A DNA stretch of 11,814 nucleotides, from positions 1 through 11,814 of the forward strand of contig NZ_DASZGI010000407.1 in the NCBI RefSeq assembly GCF_035938995.1, read 5' to 3'. Positions 5,873 through 11,814 of this stretch are shown here, one piece after another. Origin of the DNA: DASZGI01 sp035938995. GTDB lineage: Bacteria; Actinomycetota; Actinomycetes; Streptomycetales; Catenulisporaceae. How positions within the stretch are numbered: the first letter of the stretch is position 1; every line of letters begins with the position of its first letter. The notes under the pieces were generated by a model. That model ran no database searches. It was not told where the DNA came from and worked only from the letters and a program-made list of their open reading frames with translations. The position numbers were made by a program, and so were the translations under genes.

Positions 5873-5928
5873 GGTGCGGGCCCTTCCAGCTTCGTCGCCA
5901 GTGCGACCAGAAGCATAGGGCCGCCGCA

Positions 5929-5953
5929 GGTCTCGGGCACCCGGCCCGAGGCC
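5929..5953 (-). terminator. Intercistronic hairpin after alpha-glucosidase gene
   Basis: Arms GGTCTCGGGC and GCCCGAGGCC (9 Watson-Crick pairs and one G-T) enclose a 5-nt loop, about 15 nt after the alpha-glucosidase stop on the minus strand. There is no U-tract, so partial attenuation or protection of the upstream mRNA is likelier than full termination. Confidence 0.45.
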
Positions 5954-5967
5954 GGTACCAGGGCCCG

Positions 5968-7890
5968 CTATCGGGGCAGCCGCAGCCACGCCGCCGTGTC
6001 GCTCGGCAGCAGTCCGTTCTCGAGCGGTTCGCTGGCCAGCAGCACGCCGTCGTGCGCGGGCAGCTCCACCGGGGCGGAGGAGAGGTTCACCACACAGGCC
6101 ACGTCGTCGCCGCGGCGGAACGCGAGCACCCCGTCGGCCGCGGGCAGCCACGCCAGCGACTCGCGCTCGGAGCGCAGCGCCGGCTCGGTCCGGCGCAGGT
6201 GGAGCGCGGCGCGGTAGAGCTCGAGCATGGAGTGCGGGTCTTCGCTCTCCGCCTCGACGGTGTAGTCCTTCCACGCGCCGGGCTGCGGGAGCCAGGGCTC
6301 GCCGCGCGAGCCGTCGGGGCTGAACCCGAACGGCGGCTCGTGGCCGGACCAGGGCAGCGGCACCCGGCAGCCGTCCCGGCCCGGGTCGACGCCGCCGGTG
6401 CGGTGGAACATCGGGTCCTGACGCGCCGCGTCCGGCAGATCCTCCACCTCCCACAGGCCCAGTTCCTCGCCCTGGTAGATGTACACCGACCCGGGCAGGG
6501 CCATCGTGAGCAGCGCCGCCGCGCGCGCCCGGCGGGTGCCGAGGTCCAGGTCCAGCGGCAGGCCGTGGCGGCGGTCGCGGTCGGCGAACGCGAAACCGGT
6601 GTCGGTGCGGCCGTACCGGGTGACATGCCGGGTCACGTCGTGGTTCGACAGCACCCAGGTGGCCGCCGCGCCGACCGGGGCGTGCGCGGCGAGGGTCGTG
6701 TCGATCGTGCGGCGCAGTGCGGCGGCGTCCCAGCTGCACTGGAGGAAGTCGAAGTTGAACGCGGTGTGCATCTCGTCGGGGCGCAGGTACGCCGCGAAGC
6801 GCAGCGGGTCCGGCAGCCAGATCTCCCCGATCAGTGCCCTGCCGCCGGGGTAGCCGTCGGCGACCGCGCGCCACTCCCGGTAGATCTCGTGGATGCCGTC
6901 CCGGTCGGTGTACGGGTGCTGAGCTTCCGGCGCCGGGCCGTCGGGATCGGCGTCGGCCAGGAACGGGTCCTTGACCAGCACCGCGGCCGAGTCGATCCGG
7001 ATCCCGTCCACCCCGCGGTCCAGCCAGAAGCGCAGGATGCTGAGGAACTCCTCGCGCACCTCGTCGTTCTCCCAGTTGAAGTCGGGCTGCTCCGAGGCGA
7101 ACAGGTGCAGGTACCACTGGCCGGGGGTACCGTCGGGATCGGCGACCCGGGTCCAGGCCGGCCCGCCGAAGATCGAGGCCCAGTTGTTCGGCGGCTGATC
7201 CCCGCCGGGCCCGCGGCCGGGCCTGAACCAGAACCGGGAGCACTCCGGCGAGCGCGGCTCGGCGGCCAGCGCAGCCTGGAACCAGGGGTGCTGGTCGGAG
7301 CAGTGGTTCGGCACCACGTCGATGATGACGCGGATGCCGTGCGCGTGCGCGTCGGCGATCAGCGCGTCGGCCTCCGGCAGGTCGCCGAACACCGGATCGA
7401 TGCCGCGGAAGTCGGCGATGTCGTAGCCCGCGTCCGCCATCGGCGACGGATACCAGGGGTTGAGCCAGATCGCGTCGACACCGAGGCCGGCCAGGTAGTC
7501 GAGCTTGTCACGCACCCCGCGCAGGTCGCCGATCCCGTTGCCGTCGCTGTCGGCGAAGCTGCGCACGTAGACCTGGTAGATGGCGGCGTCGCGCCACCAC
7601 AGCACGCCGCCGTGCAGCTGCTCGGTACTGGTAGCCAGAGCGTCGCCGTTCAGGTACGCCGCGGCGCTCGGCTGCTCCGGAGCGAGCGGGCGCGGGGAAC
7701 CCTCCGACGAGGCCGGGCCGGCCCACGGCGCAGAAGTGACAGAGTGCGCGGAGCTGTCCGCGTGCGGGGGGCGGTCCGCTCGTTGGGGACCGCCCGGCTG
7801 CACAGGGCCTGTCGGGCGCTCGGGGCGGTCTCCGTCCCGCCCGGTGAGGACGGGAGCGGGGCGGAGGGGCTGGGAGCCGTGCGGGGTCAC
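5968..7890 (-). CDS. GH13 alpha-glucosidase with long disordered N-terminus
   Basis: A 640-residue glycoside hydrolase family 13 enzyme, predicted to release glucose from the non-reducing end of imported alpha-glucosides in the cytoplasm. The (beta/alpha)8 domain starts near residue 95 (VLWWRDAAIYQVYVRSF). The conserved regions are DVVPNH (191-196), GIRID with nucleophile Asp300, LIGEIW with acid/base Glu356, and WVLSNHD with transition-state Asp418; MADAGYDIADF and YQGEELG are also typical. Residues 1-92 are a Pro/Gly/Ala-rich extension that most maltase-type enzymes lack. It is not a signal peptide, having no hydrophobic core. The GTG start at 7890 is backed by AAGGAG 10 nt upstream, so the extension appears to be translated. 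The gene follows the MalG-type permease by 88 nt and belongs to an AglEFGA-like operon as known in Streptomyces. Maltose, trehalose-like or other alpha-glucosides are possible substrates. Confidence 0.93.
   Translation of the reverse strand: MTPHGSQPLRPAPVLTGRDGDRPERPTGPVQPGGPQRADRPPHADSSAHSVTSAPWAGPASSEGSPRPLAPEQPSAAAYLNGDALATSTEQLHGGVLWWRDAAIYQVYVRSFADSDGNGIGDLRGVRDKLDYLAGLGVDAIWLNPWYPSPMADAGYDIADFRGIDPVFGDLPEADALIADAHAHGIRVIIDVVPNHCSDQHPWFQAALAAEPRSPECSRFWFRPGRGPGGDQPPNNWASIFGGPAWTRVADPDGTPGQWYLHLFASEQPDFNWENDEVREEFLSILRFWLDRGVDGIRIDSAAVLVKDPFLADADPDGPAPEAQHPYTDRDGIHEIYREWRAVADGYPGGRALIGEIWLPDPLRFAAYLRPDEMHTAFNFDFLQCSWDAAALRRTIDTTLAAHAPVGAAATWVLSNHDVTRHVTRYGRTDTGFAFADRDRRHGLPLDLDLGTRRARAAALLTMALPGSVYIYQGEELGLWEVEDLPDAARQDPMFHRTGGVDPGRDGCRVPLPWSGHEPPFGFSPDGSRGEPWLPQPGAWKDYTVEAESEDPHSMLELYRAALHLRRTEPALRSERESLAWLPAADGVLAFRRGDDVACVVNLSSAPVELPAHDGVLLASEPLENGLLPSDTAAWLRLPR
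7769..7795 (-). repeat. Hairpin-forming repeat inside the 5' end of the GH13 gene
   Basis: Perfect 9-bp arms GGGCGGTCC and GGACCGCCC enclose a 9-nt loop within codons 32-41, in the disordered extension. A weaker GC-rich dyad lies nearby around 7822-7841. It may slow ribosomes or simply reflect GC-rich low-complexity coding. Confidence 0.4.
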
Positions 7891-7915
7891 GGTGGCGGTG
7901 CTCCTTGTCGGCGGG

Positions 7916-7936
7916 CGCGCGGTGTGGGTCCGCGCG
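7916..7936 (-). repeat. Hairpin upstream of the GH13 ribosome-binding site
   Basis: Arms CGCGCGG and CCGCGCG with a 7-nt loop lie in the 88-nt gap between the MalG-type permease and the glucosidase, about 10 nt before the AAGGAG ribosome site. It could modulate glucosidase translation or mRNA processing. Confidence 0.35.
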
Positions 7937-7978
7937 GGCTTTTGGGCCTGTTACTTTTGCTACCCGGCGCTGCCGGCC

Positions 7979-8869
7979 TCAGCCCTTGAGGCTTCCGGCG
8001 GTCAGCCCGGCCATGATGTTGCGCTGGAAGATCAGGAAGAACAGGATCGTCGGGATCGAGGCGATCGCCAGGGAGGCGATCAGCACGTTCTCCGGCATCC
8101 CGGAGTTGAGGGTGTAGAGGCCGACGTTCACGGTCTGCTTCGACCGGTCCGACAGCATCAGCAGCGGCCAGAGGAAGTCCTTCCACACGTTGACCACGGC
8201 GAAGATCGACACCACGCCGAGAATCGGCCGGGACATCGGCAGCACCACCGACCACAGCGCGCGCAGCGGCCCGGCTCCGTCGATCGCCGCCGCGGCCAGC
8301 AGGTCGCGCGGGATCGAGTCGAAGAAGCGCTTGAGCAGGAAGATGTTGAACGCGTTGGCGACCGTCGGCAGCCAGATGCCCCACGCGCTGTTGCTGAGGT
8401 TCAGGTGCAGCAGCGGCAGGTTGATGGCGGTGAGGTAGGTCGGCAGGATCAGGACGGTGCTGGGGATCATCAGGGTGGCGAGCATGAGGAACAGCACCGC
8501 GTTGCCCATGATCGGCCGCAGTTTGGACAGCGAGTAGGCCGCCGCGACGTCGAAGACGAGTTGCAGCAGCAGCGCGCCGCCCGCGTAGTAGACGGTGTTG
8601 AACAGCAGCCGGCCGAGGTTCATCTCGTGCCAGGCGGTGGTGTAGTTGGAGAACTGGAACGTGCTCGGAAACAGGGTCGGCGGGGTCTGGATGATCGCCT
8701 GGCTGGACTTGAGCCCGCCGGACAGCATCCAGTACAGCGGGAACAGGAAGACCAGCGCGAACAGCGGGATCATGATCCACACCGTGGCCCAGTAGGCGAT
8801 CCGGCCGCCGCGGCGGCTCAGCTGCGCCCGCGAGATCAGCGTGCGGGTCTGGGTGTCGAAGGCTGACAT
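7979..8869 (-). CDS. Carbohydrate ABC transporter permease, MalG type
   Basis: A 296-residue inner-membrane subunit of a CUT1-type sugar importer. Six hydrophobic segments are visible at roughly 24-48, 88-112, 121-143, 160-180, 214-236 and 262-282. The cytoplasmic coupling loop that docks the ATPase reads LAAAAIDGAGPLRALWSVVLP (191-211). IDGAG and the closing Leu-Pro are conserved, but the usual leading Glu of the EAA motif is replaced by Ala or Leu. The C-terminus ending GLTAGSLKG is typical of MalG homologues. The ATG follows the TAG of the MalF-type gene by only 6 nt, so the two are co-translated. It pairs with that permease to form the channel. Its length is close to the family's usual 270-300. 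Confidence 0.95.
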   Translation of the reverse strand: MSAFDTQTRTLISRAQLSRRGGRIAYWATVWIMIPLFALVFLFPLYWMLSGGLKSSQAIIQTPPTLFPSTFQFSNYTTAWHEMNLGRLLFNTVYYAGGALLLQLVFDVAAAYSLSKLRPIMGNAVLFLMLATLMIPSTVLILPTYLTAINLPLLHLNLSNSAWGIWLPTVANAFNIFLLKRFFDSIPRDLLAAAAIDGAGPLRALWSVVLPMSRPILGVVSIFAVVNVWKDFLWPLLMLSDRSKQTVNVGLYTLNSGMPENVLIASLAIASIPTILFFLIFQRNIMAGLTAGSLKG

Positions 8870-8875
8870 CGGCGG

Positions 8876-9901
8876 CTAGTCCCCTTCCCGGTCCCGGCTC
8901 AGCCACAGGTAGGCGCCGGAGAACCCGATGAGCACCAGTAGGAGCATCAGGCCCAGGGCTGCAGCGCTGCCGTAGTTGCCGAAGTTGAGCATGTACTCGA
9001 CCAGCAGGTACACCACGGTGGTCGTCGAGCCCTGTGGTCCCCCGCCGGTGAGCAGGAACGGCTCGAGGAACACCTGCATGGTCGCCACGATCTGGAGCAT
9101 CAGCATCAGCGAGAGGATCAGCCTGGTCTGCGGGACGGTCACGTGCCAGATCCTGCTCAGCACGCCGGCCCCGTCGATCTCGGCCGCCTCGTACAGGTCG
9201 CCCGGGATGCCCTGGAGCGCGGCCAGGTAGATCAGGGTCGCGCTGCCCATGTTGATCCAGGTGGAGAACAGCACCAGGGAGAGCATCGCGGTGTGCGTCG
9301 AGTCGAGCCACTGCGAGGTCGGCAGGTGCAGGAATCGCAGGATGCTGTTGAAGAGGCCCGGGCCCGGGTCGTAGAACCACTTCCACAGGAACGCCGCGGC
9401 CGCCGGAGGCATCATCACGGGCAGATAGACCAGCAGCCGGAAGTAGGATCTGGCGTGCCGCAGCTCGTTGAGGACGATGGCGGTGACGAACGGGACGGCG
9501 TAGCCGAAGATCAGCGCCAGCCCGGCGAACAGCGCGGTGTCTTTCCACGCGGTCCAGAACTCCGGGTCCTGCATCACGTGGTCGAAGTTGCGCAAGCCGA
9601 CCCAGCTGGTGTTCCCGGCGAAGTTGGTCTTCTGGAAGCTCATCACGATCTCCCGGACCATCGGGTACCAGGAGAAGACCGCGAAGCAGATCAGCGCGCC
9701 CGCCAGGAAGAGGTAGCCCGTGGCGGTCTGCCGCAGCCGGCGCTGCATCCGTCCGCCGCGGCCGGCCGGCGCGGGCCGCGCCGCGCCGGGGCGCAGCCGG
9801 CCGAACACCGGGGGGCGGGGTGCGGGGCCGCCCGGCCGTGCCCGCCTGCCGCGGGCCGGCGTCAGCGCGTCGGATCCGCGCGGGACGTTGATCGTCGACA
9901 T
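8876..9901 (-). CDS. Carbohydrate ABC transporter permease, MalF type
   Basis: A 341-residue membrane subunit of a CUT1 sugar importer. Transmembrane segments lie at about 61-83, 121-145, 153-173, 203-228, 260-282 and 311-335. The ATPase-coupling loop EAAEIDGAGVLSRIWHVTVPQ (238-258) is a textbook EAA motif. The first 50 residues are a basic, Pro/Arg/Gly-rich cytoplasmic extension before MQRRLRQTATGYLFLAG. ATG 9901 (MSTINVPRG) is preferred over the longer frame to 10033, because that would place the start inside a strong hairpin (10006-10044); a later start at MQRRLRQ cannot be excluded. The ribosome site is weak (CGAAG-like). The gene sits 184 nt after the binding-protein gene and 6 nt before its MalG-type partner. 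Confidence 0.93.
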   Translation of the reverse strand: MSTINVPRGSDALTPARGRRARPGGPAPRPPVFGRLRPGAARPAPAGRGGRMQRRLRQTATGYLFLAGALICFAVFSWYPMVREIVMSFQKTNFAGNTSWVGLRNFDHVMQDPEFWTAWKDTALFAGLALIFGYAVPFVTAIVLNELRHARSYFRLLVYLPVMMPPAAAAFLWKWFYDPGPGLFNSILRFLHLPTSQWLDSTHTAMLSLVLFSTWINMGSATLIYLAALQGIPGDLYEAAEIDGAGVLSRIWHVTVPQTRLILSLMLMLQIVATMQVFLEPFLLTGGGPQGSTTTVVYLLVEYMLNFGNYGSAAALGLMLLLVLIGFSGAYLWLSRDREGD

Positions 9902-10005
9902 CTGCTTCGTTTCTGGTCGGCCGCCGTGCGTGCGACGGGCGGTGAACGGTGCACGGGACGCGCCGCGGCGGGCGGCGGGGCTCTGGTGCGGCGGGCTGTG
10001 GTGCG

Positions 10006-10044
10006 CCGCCTCCCGGGTGCGTTGTGGGAGCACCCGGGAGGCGG
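10006..10044 (-). terminator. Strong intercistronic hairpin after the binding-protein gene
   Basis: Perfect 15-bp arms (10006-10020 and 10030-10044, core CCGCCTCCCGGGTGC) enclose a 9-nt loop, 41 nt after the binding-protein stop. No U-tract follows on the minus strand. As between malE and malF in enteric bacteria, it probably stabilises the binding-protein mRNA or partly terminates, lowering permease expression. Confidence 0.65.
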
Positions 10045-10085
10045 GCAGCCCCTCCCCCCGGCCTGAGTACCGGGCGAACCGGCTA

Positions 10086-11459
10086 CTACTGGGCGTTCGC
10101 CAGAATGCTGTTCACCTGCGTGGTGGCCTGCGAGAGCAGCGAACCGGGATCGGCGCTCTGGTTCGTCAGCACCGCGGACATCACGTTGTCGAGCACCTTG
10201 TAGATCGCCTGGGCCTGCGGCGGCTCGAGGTTCGCCTTCAGCTGCGGCGTGGTGGCGATGTACGTCTGGTAGTTCGTGGTCGGCAGGTCGGCGTACTTGG
10301 CCTTGGCGGCGGCGTCCGCGGTGGCGGTGGCGCCCAGCCACAGGTCGGGCTGGGGCAGACCGACCGGCTGGCCCGCGGCGGCGGCGCGCTGGTAGTTGAA
10401 CTGGCCCTGGCCCGGGGTCAGGTTCTCGTACTCGAGCCAGAGCAGCCCGGCCTTGATCTGCGCCGCGCTGTCGTGCTTGTTGAACATGTAGCCGTCGCCG
10501 CCGACCAGGGTGCCGGGGGTGTTGGTGCCGTCGCCGGGCATCGGGCCCATGCCGAGGTTGGCGAAGCTGCCCTTGAACTGGTCGTGGATGGTGGTGACGT
10601 TGTCCGGGGCGCCGATGTACATGCCCAGCTTGCCGGAGGCCATCATGGTCGGCAGGTCGGCGTACTGGAGCAGCTGCTTGCTGCCCATCGTGTTGTCGGT
10701 CCAGCGCATCTGCTTGAGGTTGTTGAGCACGGCGATGCCCTGCGGCGAGTTGAACGCGGCGGACTTGCCGTCAGCGGAGACCATGGTGCCGCCGAGCGAG
10801 TAGATCTCGGCGGTGAAGTGCCAGCCGCCGGTGTTGCCCGCGCTGTAGTCGCCGTAGCCGACGGTGCCGTTGCCGAGCGCGGTGATCTTCTTGGCGTCGG
10901 CGGCGACCTCGGCCCAGGTGGTCGGCGGCGAGTTGGGGTCGAGGCCGGCCTGGGTGAACAGGTCGCGGTTGTAGACCAGGCCCATCGAGTAGTTCGTCTT
11001 CGGCAGGCCGTACACGTCGCCGTTGCCGTTCTGCTGGAAGACCGCGCGCACGGCGGACTGGATGTCCGTGTAGTGCGGCACTGTGCTGACGTACTGCTGG
11101 ATGTCGGCGGCCTGGCCTGAGGCGATCACCTTGGCCGCGTCGGTGAAGTAGAGGTAGAACACGTCGGCCATCTGGCCGCTGGCCAGCTTCGCGGTGAACG
11201 TGTTCGGGTCGTCGCAGGGGTACGAGTCCTGGCTCTCGATCGTGATGTTCGGGTGCAGCTTCTCGAACGAGGCCACATCCGCCACCCAGTTGGCCCGGTC
11301 GGCCGGCTGCGTGGTGGGCGGCTCACAGTCCACCGAGATCTTCACCGGGCCGGTGTCCGCGGCGGCGGGGGTGCCGCTGTTGCCGGAGCTGCTGCACGAG
11401 GCCGTGGCGGCGAGCGCGAGCCCGGCTATGACGAGAGTCGCGACGTTGCGAGGTCTCAT
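10086..11459 (-). CDS. Sugar ABC transporter substrate-binding lipoprotein (CUT1)
   Basis: A 457-residue extracellular solute-binding protein of family 1. The N-terminus has a short basic start, a hydrophobic core (VATLVIAGLALAATA) and Cys22 in TASC. This is a lipobox with a less common Thr at -3, so membrane anchoring is likely but not certain. The mature protein shows typical family features: ASFEKLHPNITIESQDSY, LASGQMADVFYLYFTDAA, YGLPKTNYSMGLVYNRDLF, PPTTWAEVAADAKKI and GGDGYMFNKHDSAAQIKAGLLWLEY. Two mature cysteines (in VDCEP and YPCDD) could form a disulfide. The ATG at 11459 is fixed by AGGAGG 9 nt upstream; the frame opens further, to 11594, but without coding bias. Two consecutive TAG stops end the gene. 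It is the first gene of the operon, whose glucosidase suggests an alpha-glucoside ligand. Confidence 0.93.
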   Translation of the reverse strand: MRPRNVATLVIAGLALAATASCSSSGNSGTPAAADTGPVKISVDCEPPTTQPADRANWVADVASFEKLHPNITIESQDSYPCDDPNTFTAKLASGQMADVFYLYFTDAAKVIASGQAADIQQYVSTVPHYTDIQSAVRAVFQQNGNGDVYGLPKTNYSMGLVYNRDLFTQAGLDPNSPPTTWAEVAADAKKITALGNGTVGYGDYSAGNTGGWHFTAEIYSLGGTMVSADGKSAAFNSPQGIAVLNNLKQMRWTDNTMGSKQLLQYADLPTMMASGKLGMYIGAPDNVTTIHDQFKGSFANLGMGPMPGDGTNTPGTLVGGDGYMFNKHDSAAQIKAGLLWLEYENLTPGQGQFNYQRAAAAGQPVGLPQPDLWLGATATADAAAKAKYADLPTTNYQTYIATTPQLKANLEPPQAQAIYKVLDNVMSAVLTNQSADPGSLLSQATTQVNSILANAQ

Positions 11460-11814
11460 AAGGGGGTTCCTCCTGGGTGTGCGGGACGACACGTGGGAGC
11501 CGATTGCGCACAACGTACAGAGCGGAACACGCGATAGCAAGAAGTCGGTGTAGAAGCTGCAAATTTTTGACAGTTTCGCATTATCGCAGCTCACTTCGAT
11601 GCGGCGGCCAAGAAATTAGCACGAAACCAGGACATTCCGCCCCGGCACACACGTGAGATAAGGCCACCGATCGACGTAACAATTCGGTAAAGCGAACTCA
11701 AGACATTGCGCCGACGTGCGCGATCGTTGAGCAACGCGGTCAAAAACGTGCACGCCGGGTGTCGTCACCGCGAACGGACGAAACTCGGACGACGGCGACA
11801 GCCGCCCGCCCCGC
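11460..11814. promoter_or_regulatory. Upstream regulatory region of the sugar operon
   Basis: No gene is supportable here; the region is richer in A/T than the rest. The first 20 nt hold the AGGAGG ribosome site of the binding-protein gene. Farther up lie the candidate promoter/operator elements at 11555-11591 and a 12-bp perfect palindrome CGTTG-AG-CAACG (11725-11736). A minus-strand frame stays open from the right edge to a TAA at 11616-11618 but has neither the codon bias nor recognisable content of a real gene. The transcriptional regulator expected for such an operon (often LacI-type) is not present and may lie beyond the right edge. Confidence 0.55.
11555..11591 (-). promoter_or_regulatory. 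Candidate promoter/operator of the sugar operon
   Basis: On the minus strand GATAAT (11585-11580) is a 5-of-6 match to a -10. An imperfect dyad, CTGTCAAAAATTTGCAG (11557-11573), lies at about the expected start site, and AGCTGC/GCAGCT arms (11555-11560, 11586-11591) bracket both. A second option is TTGCAG-N17-TGCTAT just downstream. The -35 for GATAAT is weak. Confidence 0.3.

Noticed and set aside
6052..7989. A 645-codon plus-strand open frame opposite the alpha-glucosidase
   Set aside because: It mirrors a GH13 gene with all catalytic motifs. The product is a Val/Arg/Gly-rich low-complexity string with no recognisable domain, as expected for an antisense frame in very GC-rich DNA.
7580..8866. 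A 428-codon plus-strand open frame opposite the MalG-type permease
   Set aside because: Gln/His/Arg/Asp-rich and without family features; the minus strand encodes an unmistakable permease over the same bases.
7887..9548. A 553-codon minus-strand frame across the permease genes
   Set aside because: Out of frame with both permeases, Arg/Pro/His-rich and without hydrophobic segments. The permease frames explain the region.
9902..10033. Upstream extension of the MalF-type permease
   Set aside because: The distal start lies inside the 15-bp intercistronic hairpin and the added residues are His/Arg/Pro low complexity; ATG 9901 is simpler.
11460..11594. Upstream extension of the binding-protein frame to a more distal start
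   Set aside because: It would bury the AGGAGG ribosome site and displace the signal peptide from the N-terminus; codon use there is not coding-like.
11616..11814. Minus-strand frame open from the right edge to a TAA
   Set aside because: About 65 codons with weak third-position bias and no recognisable motif; could be chance, so not called as a gene end.

Overview
The window is about 11.8 kb of very GC-rich DNA. Its genes have near-saturated G/C third codon positions, several GTG starts, and families typical of filamentous actinomycetes: a PAS-GGDEF-EAL protein, a TesB-like thioesterase, small actinobacterial proteins of unknown function, and a sugar ABC operon without its own ATPase. I infer a Streptomyces/Catenulispora-like actinobacterium but cannot name a genus. 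No tRNA, rRNA, CRISPR array, phage gene or transposase was seen.

Left block (1-3684, all minus strand; transcription order is right to left). A 39-residue Cys/His-containing small protein (GTG start, good Shine-Dalgarno) overlaps by 4 bp (GTGA) the start of a 741-residue PAS-GGDEF-EAL protein predicted to turn over cyclic di-GMP. A TesB-type double-hotdog thioesterase follows 49 bp later. After a 214-bp gap comes a CxC...CxC zinc-ribbon-like protein that is cut by the left edge. Upstream, at 3902-3930, a promoter-like TTGGCA-N17-TATCAC is covered by a 16-bp palindrome, so this block may be repressor-controlled.

Middle (about 3770-5524). A gene-poor stretch (3770-4204) is followed by two divergent genes of unknown function: a 198-aa minus-strand protein with a PHDLVHFVVE motif, and a 124-aa plus-strand protein. 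The intergenic region between them holds two inverted repeats. The 124-aa gene converges on the sugar operon across a 162-bp gap that is almost entirely nested inverted repeats.

Right block (5525-11459, all minus strand). This is a carbohydrate uptake and breakdown operon in the order lipoprotein solute-binding protein, MalF-type permease, MalG-type permease, GH13 alpha-glucosidase, L-rhamnose mutarotase-family protein. The likely flow is capture of an alpha-glucoside outside the membrane, import, and cytoplasmic hydrolysis. The mutarotase hints that a 6-deoxy sugar or another aldose anomer may be involved. There is no ATPase gene, which fits the shared MsiK-type ATPase known in Streptomyces. 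Strong hairpins without U-tracts lie after the binding-protein gene and after the alpha-glucosidase gene, and could set the expression ratio between subunits. The upstream AT-richer region (11460-11814) carries the likely promoter and operator. The regulator itself is not in the window.
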